NCBI RefSeq assembly: GCF_013402915.1
Contig: NC_050724.1
Coordinates: 868,001-932,000, forward strand
DNA length: 64,000 bases
From: Zygotorulaspora mrakii
Lineage: Eukaryota; Ascomycota; Saccharomycetes; Saccharomycetales; Saccharomycetaceae
Direction: 5' to 3'
Part shown: positions 38,367 to 49,962 of the stretch, piece after piece
Layout of the letters: each line of letters starts with the position of its first letter
How positions within the stretch are numbered: position 1 is the first letter of the stretch
Notes under the pieces: model-generated
Database searches by the model: none
Seen by the model: only the letters and a program-made list of their open reading frames with translations
Told to the model about the DNA's origin: nothing
Made by a program: the position numbers and the translations under genes

Positions 38367-38615
38367 GAGTTTTTTTTGGAGCAACAGGACGCAGTATACT
38401 CGGAGAGCAAACCAATAGTGGCAGAAAGGTAGTGCATTACAAGGTACTAAGGAGATCAGAAAGGCGAAGAAAAAATCGATGTACATCGAAAACAGGTCGG
38501 CTCACACAAGGGTATAACCACCAACAGTCATCGATATACAGAGCCTAAAGAAGCAACACGGGAGAATTCAGCTAGCGCGTGGGGGTGACAGGCAGCAAGA
38601 AGAAGGTGTAGAAAC

Positions 38616-41600
38616 ATGACGATCACAGAACATAAACCGAGGGACGTACCGAAACAGGATGTCAAACAAGCAGACGCATACGTGGTGCAGAAGAGCGCGG
38701 AAGGTGGCGGTATCGTGACCACGAGCAACAACATGAATTCCCGAATCAACAAGCAACTGGACCAGTTGCCTGAAAATTTGAGGTTTAACGGGAAAACGCC
38801 AAGCGGCAGGCCAAGACTGTTTGTTTGCGAGGTGTGCACGAGGGCGTTTGCGAGACAGGAACATCTTACGAGGCACGAGCGCTCTCACACAAAGGAAAAG
38901 CCATATTGTTGTGGCATATGCAACAGGAAGTTTAGTAGGAGGGACCTTCTATTGCGACATGCCCACAAGATCCATGGCGGCAATTGTGGTGACAATATTC
39001 TGATACGAAAAAACGAAAAGACGCAAGCAAGGGCATCCAGAGGAACAGAAGCAGCAACACCAATAACAACAACAACGCGAATAACAGCCTCACCAACAAA
39101 TCCAACAACAGCACCTACTCCAACGCCAAGACTAAACCAGGTTCAGGTACAGACACAGCCGCCGATGAAAAATAGAATTCGTCCAGGTCACGAAATTTCC
39201 GACAAACCTGTGAAAAAGAGAAAACTTTCAGCTTCTGCAATATCAAATACAATTGAAAATTCCGTACCACCACCAAAGTTGGGTAAAACTTCTAGGTTCA
39301 AAGTAAAAAGACGTGTTTCCTACAGTGCACAGTCTGGCAGTTACGTCGCACCTACTCAAAATCAAGATATTCATAAAGCAGATAGATTAAAATTTTCAAC
39401 GCCAGAACTACTACCAATTGATTTCAAAGATTTCAATCGTGACGGTAGTTATTTCAATACAATAGGTGATAAAAAGGCAAAGATCCAGGTAAATAATTTT
39501 GATATTTCCAGTAATACAAACACAACAGTTGATGAAGATTCAAATATTGTTTTCAGCTCTGCAATCCCTAATCTGCAACTCAATACTCCAAATGAATTCA
39601 ATTTGTTAGATCAAGTTAATTGGATTAACGATTACAATGAGAACTCAGCAGCATTCAGTTCCAATACAGAAACAGCATTGACGGTTAAAAGTGAATCGAC
39701 AGGGACTAACAACTCTCCGTATTCACTTTCTAACAGCGACAACAACATTAATAACATTAATAACAGTAATAACAGTAATAGCAGTAATAACAGTAGTAGC
39801 GGTAATAATGATAATAACGATAATAACAATAGTAACGAAGATAACGAAGATAACGAAGATAATGAAGACAACGATAATAAAGACAATATTGATAATAACG
39901 ACAATAACGATCACATCGGTAATGACAATGACAACGATCATAACTATAAATACAATGATCATGATGACAAAGCCGAGATTAGTCAGTTTAATCATTGCGA
40001 TAATGACAATGATAGCATAATTGAAGTTAATAAAATTCATCCATTATCGTCAACGAACAATGCAAGAAACAGAAATTCTTCTTGGTCAGTTAATTGTGAC
40101 GACGGTGGTTTACAAATGAAATCTTTATTTATGAGCGGGAAATCTTCCTCGTATTCTTCAGCTGACAGCGGTAGTAATAATAATAAAAGTGCCATTAAAA
40201 AAAAGAGCACAAATGTTGCAAGTATTTTTCCCAATGAAAATAAGAATTCAGATTGGTTTCACATATCTACTGGTGATATTAACGATCAAAATCAGGCAGA
40301 CTTTAATACAGATGTTGAAATGAATGATTTGACCAATTTGACTAATGACGTACAATCAATTTTCAATAAGTTTATTCAAGACGAAGAAACTCATTTGTAT
40401 GATGAAACTGTTCCTGAAGACCCATTGATAGGTAACATGGCAAATAACGTCTCTGCTCAGAATGAATGTTTAAACTCATCTCCCTCTTTGAAACAGTCAA
40501 CTGCAAACGCAAATCAGAACGTACTTTCAAACACACGTACCAAGACAGGCACTCATACATTAAACAATAATTATTCATTTTATGGAATCGATTATTTAAG
40601 TCTATCAAATATTTCAAGAGCAACTCCACCAAATGAATTCGAAGTTAAAGATCTACCATCGTCCATTCTCTTTAGTAAAGAATTGCGAGAGATGTGCTTA
40701 AAATCGTTACGCTACTACAACTCATATTATACCAGTAATGGTAACAATGATCCAATATTAAATTCCAAAGAATTGGTTCTACCAAGCTCTAATGAATTGA
40801 ATTGCTATGTGTCATATTTCCAGGAATATTTCAATGCTCATCATTCTTTTATTCATCCTGATTTTTTTCATTTAGATTTGAAGTCATTGAAGAGATATGT
40901 TAGAGAAGAAGAAGAAGACGTAGAGTACCGAGATTTTAACGATTCGAAGATAGATGATCAATATAACAATGACTCTGATCTCCAGTTTTCTAATCTTGTT
41001 TGCTTACCACTTTTCATTGCAACTTTCGGTTCACTATATAAATCTGGTTGTAATTCAAAAACAATGGAACTATACGAGAGTAGTAGACGTGTATTGCATG
41101 TTTATTTGGAAAGGAGAAAAGAACAAAAGCTCAAAGAGAATGAGAGTGGTCGCAGTACTAATTCTAATTCAAAAGTGAAACAAAAAGTATGGCTAATTCA
41201 ATCACTGATTTTAAGTGTAATCTTTGCATTATTTTCTGATTACTCAGAAGAATTTGATACTGGAATGATTAAGAGGCAGGTATCTGCTGTTTGCTCGATA
41301 GTTAGAAACAATTTCTTAAATGAGATATCGTACACATTCCTAGAGCAGACATCACCTGGTTCAAATGACCGAAAAGATTTTGATATACCAGTTAAATTCT
41401 CAAACTTTAATTCATCGTTTGACTATATCATGTTTGAATCCAAAATAAGAACAAGTTTGATGGCATACAAATTTTGTCAATTTTTAAAGATTTTTTATCA
41501 TGTTGATTCAACATTATTTCTTTGTGAGCGAGACCTTGAGAATATTTGCATTTCAGATGATGAATTTACTTGGAGTAAAGCATCTTTAATTGTACCAATG

Positions 41601-43124
41601 TCTTCGGTGATCAAAAAATATACTAGTAGCTTTAAGATTTTTTGCAACAGTTTCAATTTCAATAAGTCAGGTATGCACCCAATTCCGGAATCGTTGGCAA
41701 CCGCTATGCTCTATTATGAATTCAATGCAAGTACTTATTCAACTTTTCACGTATTTTTAACAAGAATTGATACAAAAAAGCTAGAAATGAATTTATCATG
41801 TTCACAATCACAAAGTGAGTTTTCGAACAATAATAATTATGAAACAAATTATTCTCGAATTCTGAATGGTGATGCAGTAAAACTGAGAAATTTCTTAATG
41901 ACTATGGTCTTCTTCGGCAGGATTGACGTTAACTTTGGCTCCAAAATTTGGAATGGCCAATTGAAGGATGTCCATGAATATTTTTTAAGCTCAAAGAATT
42001 TCAATATCATGAAAAAGGGCTCCTATAATCTTTTAACAGATTTCCTCGTTGCCATAAATTTTTCTATTAAAAATATTGCAAAGTTATTAACGTTAAACGA
42101 TAATGGAACAGTTGCTGAATTGAATAAGAATGTTTTATCAATGTTCAATCTGCAAGGGTACTACTACAATTTTCTCGTTATAATCAAGTTTATCAACGAT
42201 TTTGAGTCGACTCCAAATTTTAAGTTGGTTTGCATTTATACGGAGTTGAAAAAACTAGCAAATAATCTGCTCATTCCTTACTTCTCAAAATTGTATCCTG
42301 ATGAGTTTGCAAAATTCGAAGATGTCTCACTAACGTCTGAATTTTTACAGCGACATGTCAAGTCAAATTTGAGAACATGCTTTTTTACCATTGATACAGA
42401 CAAGTTAGAAAAATCTATCAACAACGTATTGGTTTATTCTTTTAATGATGCCACCTTTTTGAACATGGCGGAACAACCAACTAATGAGTTTTCATTTGAC
42501 AATAAATATCCAACATACTGTCCCGCCGTGTTGAGTAATGAGCTGGGTTCAGAAAGTTCCTTGAACGGGGTACACACGTTTTATTCACAAAATCAGAAAC
42601 CGTCTTGGTTTGATGCGAAGAGTGGGGCAAATAATGAGTTGCATCAAGAATCAAATGAGAGCACTCATGGTAACAATGCTAATGATGAATCCAAGGGTGA
42701 TGATCTATTACCAACCAAATCGACTTTGGACTTATTACTTTATCACAGTAATAATTTAAATGGTGGTAGCAAAAAGCAGGGGTTTTCTGATCGATATCAT
42801 TTATTGGATAAATATATCTCCATTGCAATATGCTTTTTGAAAAACGTGAAAGAGGAGTATGCTCATTCTCACATTTTGGATAAAATGGTTAATGATTTTA
42901 AACGTCTGGAAAAATGTCTCGAAGATGAAAGAGCCCATGAAGTTTTGTCGAAACTTGAGGTTAGCGGCGATGTTAGTGGTGGTGCAGATATGGATTCAGA
43001 TTTTCACAGATTTACCAGTGACAATTTATCAGCTGTAAAAATGAATTCATGCCTGAGCATTAATGCAACTGATGATGCCTTCTCTAAAGAATTGCAAATG
43101 AAATTTCTACAGCCCAAGGTCTGA
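38616..43124 (+). CDS. ADR1: Adr1, C2H2 activator of non-fermentative carbon genes
   Basis: A 1502-residue protein (S. cerevisiae 1323). Two C2H2 zinc fingers occupy residues 69-120 ([17 protein letters not shown] and [17 protein letters not shown]), with the accessory basic region before them. KRRVS at 231-235 matches the well-known RRAS230 regulatory phosphosite of S. cerevisiae Adr1, bound by Bmh (14-3-3) when phosphorylated. A very long Asn/Asp tract lies at about 375-450. The rest, including the region about 700-1330, resembles the fungal regulator middle domain and is Asn/Ser-rich with activation-type sequence. Adr1 activates ADH2, peroxisomal and fatty-acid genes when glucose is absent. 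It corresponds to YDR216W and precedes RAD9 as in S. cerevisiae. Confidence 0.94.
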   Translation: MTITEHKPRDVPKQDVKQADAYVVQKSAEGGGIVTTSNNMNSRINKQLDQLPENLRFNGKTPSGRPRLFVCEVCTRAFARQEHLTRHERSHTKEKPYCCGICNRKFSRRDLLLRHAHKIHGGNCGDNILIRKNEKTQARASRGTEAATPITTTTRITASPTNPTTAPTPTPRLNQVQVQTQPPMKNRIRPGHEISDKPVKKRKLSASAISNTIENSVPPPKLGKTSRFKVKRRVSYSAQSGSYVAPTQNQDIHKADRLKFSTPELLPIDFKDFNRDGSYFNTIGDKKAKIQVNNFDISSNTNTTVDEDSNIVFSSAIPNLQLNTPNEFNLLDQVNWINDYNENSAAFSSNTETALTVKSESTGTNNSPYSLSNSDNNINNINNSNNSNSSNNSSSGNNDNNDNNNSNEDNEDNEDNEDNDNKDNIDNNDNNDHIGNDNDNDHNYKYNDHDDKAEISQFNHCDNDNDSIIEVNKIHPLSSTNNARNRNSSWSVNCDDGGLQMKSLFMSGKSSSYSSADSGSNNNKSAIKKKSTNVASIFPNENKNSDWFHISTGDINDQNQADFNTDVEMNDLTNLTNDVQSIFNKFIQDEETHLYDETVPEDPLIGNMANNVSAQNECLNSSPSLKQSTANANQNVLSNTRTKTGTHTLNNNYSFYGIDYLSLSNISRATPPNEFEVKDLPSSILFSKELREMCLKSLRYYNSYYTSNGNNDPILNSKELVLPSSNELNCYVSYFQEYFNAHHSFIHPDFFHLDLKSLKRYVREEEEDVEYRDFNDSKIDDQYNNDSDLQFSNLVCLPLFIATFGSLYKSGCNSKTMELYESSRRVLHVYLERRKEQKLKENESGRSTNSNSKVKQKVWLIQSLILSVIFALFSDYSEEFDTGMIKRQVSAVCSIVRNNFLNEISYTFLEQTSPGSNDRKDFDIPVKFSNFNSSFDYIMFESKIRTSLMAYKFCQFLKIFYHVDSTLFLCERDLENICISDDEFTWSKASLIVPMSSVIKKYTSSFKIFCNSFNFNKSGMHPIPESLATAMLYYEFNASTYSTFHVFLTRIDTKKLEMNLSCSQSQSEFSNNNNYETNYSRILNGDAVKLRNFLMTMVFFGRIDVNFGSKIWNGQLKDVHEYFLSSKNFNIMKKGSYNLLTDFLVAINFSIKNIAKLLTLNDNGTVAELNKNVLSMFNLQGYYYNFLVIIKFINDFESTPNFKLVCIYTELKKLANNLLIPYFSKLYPDEFAKFEDVSLTSEFLQRHVKSNLRTCFFTIDTDKLEKSINNVLVYSFNDATFLNMAEQPTNEFSFDNKYPTYCPAVLSNELGSESSLNGVHTFYSQNQKPSWFDAKSGANNELHQESNESTHGNNANDESKGDDLLPTKSTLDLLLYHSNNLNGGSKKQGFSDRYHLLDKYISIAICFLKNVKEEYAHSHILDKMVNDFKRLEKCLEDERAHEVLSKLEVSGDVSGGADMDSDFHRFTSDNLSAVKMNSCLSINATDDAFSKELQMKFLQPKV
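39740..39935 (+). repeat. aataac/gataac repeat coding Asn/Asp tract in ADR1
   Basis: Trinucleotide-based repeats (aac, aat, gat, gaa) give a tract of Asn, then Asn-Glu-Asp repeats. This explains why long open frames without function exist on both strands here (for example 39691-40020). Confidence 0.85.
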
Positions 43125-43410
43125 TGATATATCCAAGATGCATATCTTAAAATTCTGGCTTCTAAAATGTTACGCATGAGAAGCTTAACTATAAACTAAC
43201 CTTTGTACTCTATATTTTTATACAGCAACTTCTTTAATGATTTTACTAGTACTAAAAACTTTTGATATTCTTTATACTAGGCAATATATACATTTATTTA
43301 TGCGCCAAACGGAGAGTTTTTATTAATTACAGATATTGGAAGTTCCTTATTAGCCTTATTGATAAAAATCATAATAAAAAATAATGGATACATCATTATT
43401 TTCATCACTC

Positions 43411-46400
43411 TTAATTGAAATATCCAGTATTCTCATTGATAATGGTTTGAATGAGCCATTCTTTGGTTTCAACATGGATGGTTGATATATCGTTACGCAA
43501 ATAACCTACAGATATTGAGAGCTTCCTTCTTAAATCATTTAAAAAGGAGTTGGATTTTCCACCGTTGTCATTCATATATATTAGAATTTGTGAATTCTCA
43601 TTAGTCTTTCTTGCTATATGATCAAATCTTCGAGTAAAATGATCTGAGATTTCTAATGCATTCCCTTGCTCTGAGACTTGATAAAGGGTGGAAACACCGA
43701 GACAACAAAACGCGAATTTGACGAAACTATCCAATTCAGAGCGTCCATAGACCACAACAATAAATTTTTGCATGACTGTCTGCAATCCTCTTATTTGTTC
43801 GTTTAGTCTTTTACCCAGAATTAAATTCTCATGAAAATGGAAGATATCACTAGATTTTATGACTCCCCCGCCCCTGCTTGAGCTGATTGATAACCTATAA
43901 CTTTCCCCAGAGGGCAGTAAGTATTGGTGTATAGCATCTAAAGCTAGCGTATTTCTTCCGATACAATGTCTAACAAATTTCCAATGCAAAGTGGGCCATC
44001 GGAGTGCTAGCGTTTCCAGATATTTCAGACTCCTTGAATGCTGTGTGGTGAGCAAGCAAGCAAATTTATACTGACTATATTTCATGCTGTTCTCTAGGTG
44101 TATTTGCAAGTCATATTTGAGTTGCTTAGACGCAGCATCCTGTACTGGCGAACCGATCTTAAATATACTGGAAAATCCACCATCTAGGACTTCTCCACCG
44201 AGTGAAGTCACCACCTCGGTCAGTTCCTCTCTTTCCTCACTAAAACCGGTGAAAACAAATAAGCAACCTTCAAATATTCTCCCTTCAATTTGATCTCTGC
44301 AAGACTGACTGAATAAGGAGCTTTTCGTCTTACCGTTGGGTTTAAGCGCAGAAGTCAATTCTACATCTTGGGTATCATCTGCATCGGATTCCTCCTTATA
44401 AATAGGGTGGTCATCAGAGCACACATTGCTTTTGAACTTTCGTGGCGAAAGCTTCAATGTGTTCTTTCTACCTCTGATGGGGTGTTGCAAATCTCCATGA
44501 GCCATTGTACGAGCTTGCGATCCCTGTTGCAAGATGACCTTCGGCCTTTTGGTCCACTCCTTCAAATCAATAGTAACTTCTGCCAGCCGTCTTACTATTA
44601 TTTTCTTTGCCAGTTTCCCAGAGTTATTTTTCTTTTTTAGATGAACCGTGTCAAACCCACGTATACACCTTATTGTACCAGGTTCATGAGAGATGCATTC
44701 TAAACCAATAACAATATACTTTCTACTTTTTATATCGACCACGTCCCCAATTCTGATGTCAAGGTAATATATATCATCATTTTTTGTGAGTGATGTACCC
44801 GTATCGAAGTATACCCAGCTTTTATCTGAGTTCACATCGCTCGATACTATTCGACCGGGATAATAGTTGTAATCCAAGCTGTACTGACACCAGACAGCAT
44901 CTTCGAATTTGATATCAGACTTTGAAAGGAAGTCTTTCTCCTCACGTAAAACTTCTTTTGGGAAAGTCATAACTGTTTCTTGATCATGAATGCTACGGTG
45001 ATTGGATACCTCCATATCCGAACCGTTTTGATTGTTCGAGTACGAGAAATCTTTTAAAAAATGATCACTCAATTGTCTGCTTGTTTTCCCACCTGAATTC
45101 GCAATTTTGCGTACTTTCTTTCTTGAGAGAGACCTGTTGTGTTCGTTATTGAAAGTGGGTCGTAAAGATTCACCATGAGGTCTTTTCAAGAGACTATCCG
45201 TTGATGCGTCCTCGGTACCTGTAGTGCTCAAGGCGTCCCAGCTGTCGAAGTTGGATACTTCAATTTCTTGAGTTCCCTCCACCTCTTCAACTTCAGGTAA
45301 GTCTTGGGTATATTCTGTCTCACTTATGACAACATCAAAGTTTCTTTTATCATCCGGTGGAGTAGTCGAATTTCTCTCTTGGTCCGAGAGATTCTCAATT
45401 TTACTCAAGATTTTAAGGTGCACCTTGTCTTGATTGTCCAGATTATCATTTACATTGTAAGACTCATTGTTGAGTGCATCAGGGGCGGAAGAGGGTGAAA
45501 AATTGATCATTTTATCGTCTTTTGATTTTGTTGGGGAGCTTGTTTCTGGAACTTCCATTATAGGTTCAAATATTATTCTCGTAAGATTGGGCGGCGTATT
45601 CAAATCATGTGGAGTTGCATTATCCTGTGATTTGATGATCTGGGTAGAGCACATCAACTCGTTTTCTCTTTGGGTGCTTCCATTCGCATTCGGGGAGGGC
45701 ATCGCTTGCGATATGTATGATGCTATAATTTGTGTCTCCTCGCCATACTTTAATGGCTCAAGGTCGAACCTTTTGTTCATTCCGCTGGTATCCAGAGAAA
45801 CAGCAGATTGACTTGAAATATGCTGTGTACCCCCAGTGTTCACTATTTGTGTAGATTTATTACTGTTGAAAATTCCACCTTCAATAGGATGGAGTATCCA
45901 TGGCGACGGTATGAGGTCAGCAGTGGTATCATCTACTCGAGTACTGTTTACTGATTGATCATGACATTTTGAATCATTGGGGTCATCTAATAGTCTTTCA
46001 GAGTATGATAAATATTCTGGTTGCGCACCAGTAGTATGCGTTTGTGAAAAGATACGTTGGGAGTCTGTTAATTCTTTCCTTCCTGTTTCCTCTCTACCTG
46101 AATCTCTGACTAACTCTCTATCAGAGGAATAATTGAGAAGCTCTCTTTGGTGGTAAAGCCTCCTTTCAGTCGGTCCAGCCGACTTTGAATCACCAGAAAC
46201 CTGCCGCTCACATCCTCGCTCTAGATGAATGACAGGGTGCTTTTCTTTCTGTGACACTTCGTAGCGTTCATTCAACGGAGACGCATTTGAAATTACGTGA
46301 TCATTGCCATCAAATACAGTACAGTCAATTCCCTTGACTAATGGTTGTGCGATGGTTTCCGTATTATCTTGTTTTGAAGCATCAGCCTTGCATGGCTTCA

Positions 46401-47037
46401 TATTAGGCTCCTCGTTAAAAGGTCCTGTTACTGAAAATCTCTCCTCACTATCATTTGCTTCGAAAAAAGGGGGCTCTATCATAGCTTCCGCATTAGATAT
46501 GAGCTCTGTGCTTGATACTTTTCTAGCGTTTATAGGATATCTCGGTGGATTCCATTTCCTTTGAGACTCAGGCGTATCCTCCAAATGAGAAGCTTCGAAT
46601 TTTTTTAGCAAGTTTTCCTTTGATGCTGAAGGTCGATTCTTGAAGAACTTAGCAATTTTGTCCAGATTTGGCGTTCGTGTGTTATATCTGACTTCTTTGT
46701 CTTTTGCTGTCTCGGTAGGGCTTCCCAAGGGCGGAGTACGGTCATAATCCACAGTTTCACCTTGTGATAGAGATATTTGTGCTGCTATTTTAGCTGGCAA
46801 AGACCTTTCTTGAAGCTTCTCAGGCTTGTGTCGCAGTTCTCCATTGAAATTTGCTCTATCATTTGGAATCAATGGATTATCCTTAACACGTTCTGGGCTT
46901 GCCACGCGTGTTCGCCCCATGTCTTGCTCATCGCCATAAGCTTCATCCGTCAGCTGAATACCATCTGACATCAGAGAACCTTCTTTATTTAAATTTAATA
47001 TACATTTTTTTTTTTGGTTTCTTTGTTTAAGTAGCAT
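43411..47037 (-). CDS. RAD9: DNA-damage checkpoint adaptor Rad9
   Basis: A 1208-residue protein (S. cerevisiae 1309). The N-terminal two thirds is disordered with many SQ/TQ sites for Mec1/Tel1 (several near 390-620), a Tudor domain lies at about 713-800 (WCQYSLDYNYYPGRIV and GDVVDIKSRKY) that binds methylated H3K79, and tandem BRCT repeats cover about 915-1205 (FEGCLFVFTGFSEEREELTEV in part, then the second repeat). Rad9 carries the signal from Mec1 to Rad53 and limits resection. ATG at 47037 gives a Lys/Gln-rich first 22 residues; an internal ATG at 46971 (MSDGIQLTDEAYG) is an equally plausible start. It corresponds to YDR217C, convergent with ADR1. Confidence 0.94.
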   Translation of the reverse strand: MLLKQRNQKKKCILNLNKEGSLMSDGIQLTDEAYGDEQDMGRTRVASPERVKDNPLIPNDRANFNGELRHKPEKLQERSLPAKIAAQISLSQGETVDYDRTPPLGSPTETAKDKEVRYNTRTPNLDKIAKFFKNRPSASKENLLKKFEASHLEDTPESQRKWNPPRYPINARKVSSTELISNAEAMIEPPFFEANDSEERFSVTGPFNEEPNMKPCKADASKQDNTETIAQPLVKGIDCTVFDGNDHVISNASPLNERYEVSQKEKHPVIHLERGCERQVSGDSKSAGPTERRLYHQRELLNYSSDRELVRDSGREETGRKELTDSQRIFSQTHTTGAQPEYLSYSERLLDDPNDSKCHDQSVNSTRVDDTTADLIPSPWILHPIEGGIFNSNKSTQIVNTGGTQHISSQSAVSLDTSGMNKRFDLEPLKYGEETQIIASYISQAMPSPNANGSTQRENELMCSTQIIKSQDNATPHDLNTPPNLTRIIFEPIMEVPETSSPTKSKDDKMINFSPSSAPDALNNESYNVNDNLDNQDKVHLKILSKIENLSDQERNSTTPPDDKRNFDVVISETEYTQDLPEVEEVEGTQEIEVSNFDSWDALSTTGTEDASTDSLLKRPHGESLRPTFNNEHNRSLSRKKVRKIANSGGKTSRQLSDHFLKDFSYSNNQNGSDMEVSNHRSIHDQETVMTFPKEVLREEKDFLSKSDIKFEDAVWCQYSLDYNYYPGRIVSSDVNSDKSWVYFDTGTSLTKNDDIYYLDIRIGDVVDIKSRKYIVIGLECISHEPGTIRCIRGFDTVHLKKKNNSGKLAKKIIVRRLAEVTIDLKEWTKRPKVILQQGSQARTMAHGDLQHPIRGRKNTLKLSPRKFKSNVCSDDHPIYKEESDADDTQDVELTSALKPNGKTKSSLFSQSCRDQIEGRIFEGCLFVFTGFSEEREELTEVVTSLGGEVLDGGFSSIFKIGSPVQDAASKQLKYDLQIHLENSMKYSQYKFACLLTTQHSRSLKYLETLALRWPTLHWKFVRHCIGRNTLALDAIHQYLLPSGESYRLSISSSRGGGVIKSSDIFHFHENLILGKRLNEQIRGLQTVMQKFIVVVYGRSELDSFVKFAFCCLGVSTLYQVSEQGNALEISDHFTRRFDHIARKTNENSQILIYMNDNGGKSNSFLNDLRRKLSISVGYLRNDISTIHVETKEWLIQTIINENTGYFN

Positions 47038-47154
47038 GAGGTAAGATAGCGCTTCGTCCTGTAAACTGAATCCTCATTTAGGACACAGAAACAATATAGC
47101 AGGAAGTACCGCTTCCAACAATCACCAGATAACTAAAGCTCAATGAGGAGCAAG

Positions 47155-48686
47155 ATGATTGATAATGGTAGGAATATCATGATGATGATAAATAAATACC
47201 CTTAGAAAGCACATGTTTGGGCAAGGGAAACTAACCATCGAACTCGAAAGACGATACGGAATTACTACTAAAGAACTCAGAATATTTCAATCTAATCAAA
47301 CATTTTGAATTGGAGGTTGGTTTGCTAACCAACCAATTCAAAATATCATATATATATCAAGAGCAACTCTATCAAGGTATTCTCAATTTAATGTGCTGTT
47401 TTTGTCCCCTTAAACTATGGAAACCTCTGCTTGATCGCGAAACAAGCAACTTCTCAAGATTACAAATCGAACGCTTACTTTTTAAGCAACTCATTAAGTA
47501 TCCGGAGCTTGATTTCGATATGGATGCCAAATTTTTAGCAAAGTCACTTGCTAAAACTCAGGCTGTGAGCGAAAAAGTGTCAATTGCTCATAAGATATCC
47601 TTCATGGTTAGGAGTAAAGGAATACTTTCGTTTATGCTATATTTTGACGGTAGAAATATGGAATCTTTCGAAGGTTTTCGCTGGTGCTTACAGCTCCTTT
47701 ATCATATTGAAAGATATGCGATAGATATACAGGATATTCGGTCTCTTCTTGAAGATTGTCAAAGGATTTTCTCGATATTATGCGCTAAATCCTTAATTAA
47801 TCGAATCATAGAGCGTGGGCAATTTTTTCCAAATGAGCAGTCCCTTCTGTCAAAGTCAAATGAAGGAGATGTTTTGCAAGGGTTACTTTTCACGATTATG
47901 GAATGCACTGAACCTTCGATGATAATTTCAGAGACTCAATTAGAACTTTTTGTACTAAGCAAGTTCTTTGAAGTATTGGGGGATATTGAATCCTGCATGG
48001 CTGTTCTAAATGGATTTTTGATCGAATGTATTTATAACGATGGGCCATATAACCTCGCTTTGCGACTTCAGAGAAGCAGTCTCAATGAGATGATTCGAAA
48101 GTATATTTTTGGAACAACAATGACTGTTGAAGGTGATCCTACAGTAATGCATCAATCCGGTAAAATTATTGAGGCTATTATTCTCTACGGCGGTATACAT
48201 ATTGATATTTTGAGATTTTTTCATGCAGTTTATGGTTTTTACAGATCGTCTTTTATGGATGCTGTTGATTACATTCCGGAATCTGTTTTGACTAGAGAAT
48301 GTATTTCAATGGTTGATAATATTATTAAAGAATGGGATGGAATCACATCACAGTGTGATCCTAAAACGGTTCAATTGCCGCAAGTTCTCCTCAGAACAAC
48401 CGAAGGTAGCATTGTAATGGTGGAGGAGGTTCTGGAAGAGTCATTGAATGAACATAGACACGAAATCACCTCTCTGTTGAGCTCTATTAAGCTACGAACA
48501 AAGCGAAGGCTGCTGGGGGAAACGCAGGTACAAAATAATTATTCGATTTACCTGCGAAAACTGGGAGTCGATTGGGTAACTTTATGGGAGCAATCTTATC
48601 TTGATAATAATGACGATCTTCCAGCAGATCTTCTCCAATTGGCCTCCGATATCAAGCAATGGTCTTTTGGTTTTCCAATTTCCTGA
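47155..48686 (+). CDS. ADY4: Ady4-like meiotic spindle pole body protein, probably spliced
   Basis: The frame ending at 48686 is protein-like well upstream of its first ATG (47391): residues EYFNLIKHFELEVGLL are read at 47280-47330 with no Met. I propose exon 1 at 47155-47167 (ATG ATT GAT AAT G), intron 47168-47280, exon 2 from 47281, which joins in frame and gives 472 residues, close to S. cerevisiae Ady4 (493). Branchpoint AACTAAC is at 47229-47235 and the 3' site is CAG; the 5' site GTAGGA is non-standard. Assignment to ADY4 (YLR227C), a component of the meiotic outer plaque, rests mainly on its place between the UPC2/ECM22 and BUR2 neighbourhoods and on scattered similarity (FRWCLQ). The conservative alternative is 47391-48686 (431 residues). 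Confidence 0.55.
47168..47280 (+). other. Proposed intron of the ADY4-like gene
   Basis: 113 bases from gtagga to ctcag with AACTAAC at 47229-47235, whose branch A is 46 bases before the AG. Joining the flanks keeps the long downstream frame. The weak 5' splice site is the main doubt. Confidence 0.4.
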
Positions 48687-48765
48687 AACGACATGTATAA
48701 GCATTGACCATCTTGTGAATTTCTAAAGCTAATACATAATATTAAATATTTAGTTACACTTTTCT

Positions 48766-49962
48766 TCATATATCTGTGCCATCTTTTAGTCTTTTCTCCA
48801 AAAGCTCGATTTTTTTTCTATATGCTGCAATCATATTATTCTTTTCCTCGAGCCCATCGCACTTTAATGGCACTTCAGCAGGAGATTGTTTTGGAAAGTC
48901 TCCCGATACACTGAATGCATTCCTACGTGTCGAATTTGAAATTGAAACAGGTCGATCCATTGTTTCCTTCTGTGCCGACATAAAAATTCCATCCATGCAG
49001 TTCTGCTGCTCTGTAAGAGCGCTTGTGCGATAGCTTTCATAAAACACCTCGTTTGTATAGTCCTTGAACACTTCTAAATGAGATCCCAAAAGTATGCCTT
49101 TCAAAAAAATGAAATCAGAATTTTTAGGATCCTCCACAATTATATTACCTCCAGGATGTTTTCGAATATGTTGAGTAGGACCTGAGCCCGATGCAGTTTT
49201 ATCTTCGCTGCAGATAATAGAAAATGGCATTATATCTCTAATATACATTGCCGATGGAAATTCGGTATTTTTGCGGATGCTGCTATTATGATCGATTTCC
49301 ATCAAGTTGTCTTCCACCGTATCATCTTTGAAATCAAAAAAATTAATCTTATGCGCTGATAAGTCCCGCATTATCAGCTTCTTATTATTTTTTAGCTCCT
49401 CTTCTGTAAGTAAATCTGCTTTAGAAATGACTGGGAGCAAGTTGGTTCTCTTTCCTAGTTCCTGCATAAGCCTTATGTCTAATTCTCTTAAACCTCTTGA
49501 ATTCGCCGTAAGGAAGTAGAGGCAAACATGAGGTCTATTATCTCTGTTCCCGAGATTCCTTTTAATTCGGACTTCTTCACTAAGAATTGATGAAAATTGG
49601 GCTTCGAGGTATCCTGCGATTTGTTCAGGCGTTTTCGAATTATTGATATGATCACCACAGCCTGGAAATAACACGATATCAAGTACCACAGGTGAAAATG
49701 CGTTATCTTCAAGCTGGACTTTTTCACTTATAACAGTTATTTTGGTCTTACGAAGACTATGGTACGATGTCTCTGACGCCTTAACATCATTGCCAGTTGG
49801 AAAAATCTTCTTGCCACAGAGATTGTCCAAAAATGTTGCTTTTCCTGTCCCACTTTCGCCGATAAGAAGAATACAGAGTCTAGTGGCCTTCTTTGCATTT
49901 CGACGTTTCCTAATTTCATCCACATTTAGCGTGCGATATCCCTTCATAATCGAACCGATCAT
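48766..49962 (-). CDS. SPR28: Septin, Spr28 type (meiotic)
   Basis: A 398-residue septin (S. cerevisiae Spr28 is 423). The P-loop is GESGTGKATF at 35-44, with Ala where GTP-hydrolysing septins have Ser/Thr; the G3 motif reads LFPGCGD instead of DTPGFGD; G4 is intact as SKAD. The septin-unique element follows and the C-terminus is a short coiled coil (about 372-395). These changes suggest weak or absent GTP hydrolysis. Spr28 is expressed in sporulation and joins Spr3, Cdc3 and Cdc10 at the prospore membrane. It corresponds to YDR218C, but here the ADY4-like gene lies between it and RAD9. Confidence 0.88.
   Translation of the reverse strand: MIGSIMKGYRTLNVDEIRKRRNAKKATRLCILLIGESGTGKATFLDNLCGKKIFPTGNDVKASETSYHSLRKTKITVISEKVQLEDNAFSPVVLDIVLFPGCGDHINNSKTPEQIAGYLEAQFSSILSEEVRIKRNLGNRDNRPHVCLYFLTANSRGLRELDIRLMQELGKRTNLLPVISKADLLTEEELKNNKKLIMRDLSAHKINFFDFKDDTVEDNLMEIDHNSSIRKNTEFPSAMYIRDIMPFSIICSEDKTASGSGPTQHIRKHPGGNIIVEDPKNSDFIFLKGILLGSHLEVFKDYTNEVFYESYRTSALTEQQNCMDGIFMSAQKETMDRPVSISNSTRRNAFSVSGDFPKQSPAEVPLKCDGLEEKNNMIAAYRKKIELLEKRLKDGTDI

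Larger units (their letters stand above)
36934..38615. promoter_or_regulatory. 1.7 kb GC-rich divergent region before ADR1
   Basis: The half next to the HAD gene is AT-rich; from about 37560 onward DNA becomes GC-rich (58 percent in 37801-37860). It holds four TTTGACCC motifs, a run of 14 G, two ACGCGT (MCB-like) sites (37852 and 38329), STRE-like AGGGG/CCCCT (37791, 38206, 38229), CCAAT boxes (38235 inverted, 38412) and a perfect URS1 (38357). Open frames here (for example 37506-37853 minus, 37924-38214 plus) are unsupported. ADR1 in S. cerevisiae is also heavily regulated. Confidence 0.55.

Noticed and set aside
39632..40040. Leu- or Ile-rich frames on both strands over ADR1
   Set aside because: Produced by the Asn/Asp-coding trinucleotide repeats of ADR1.
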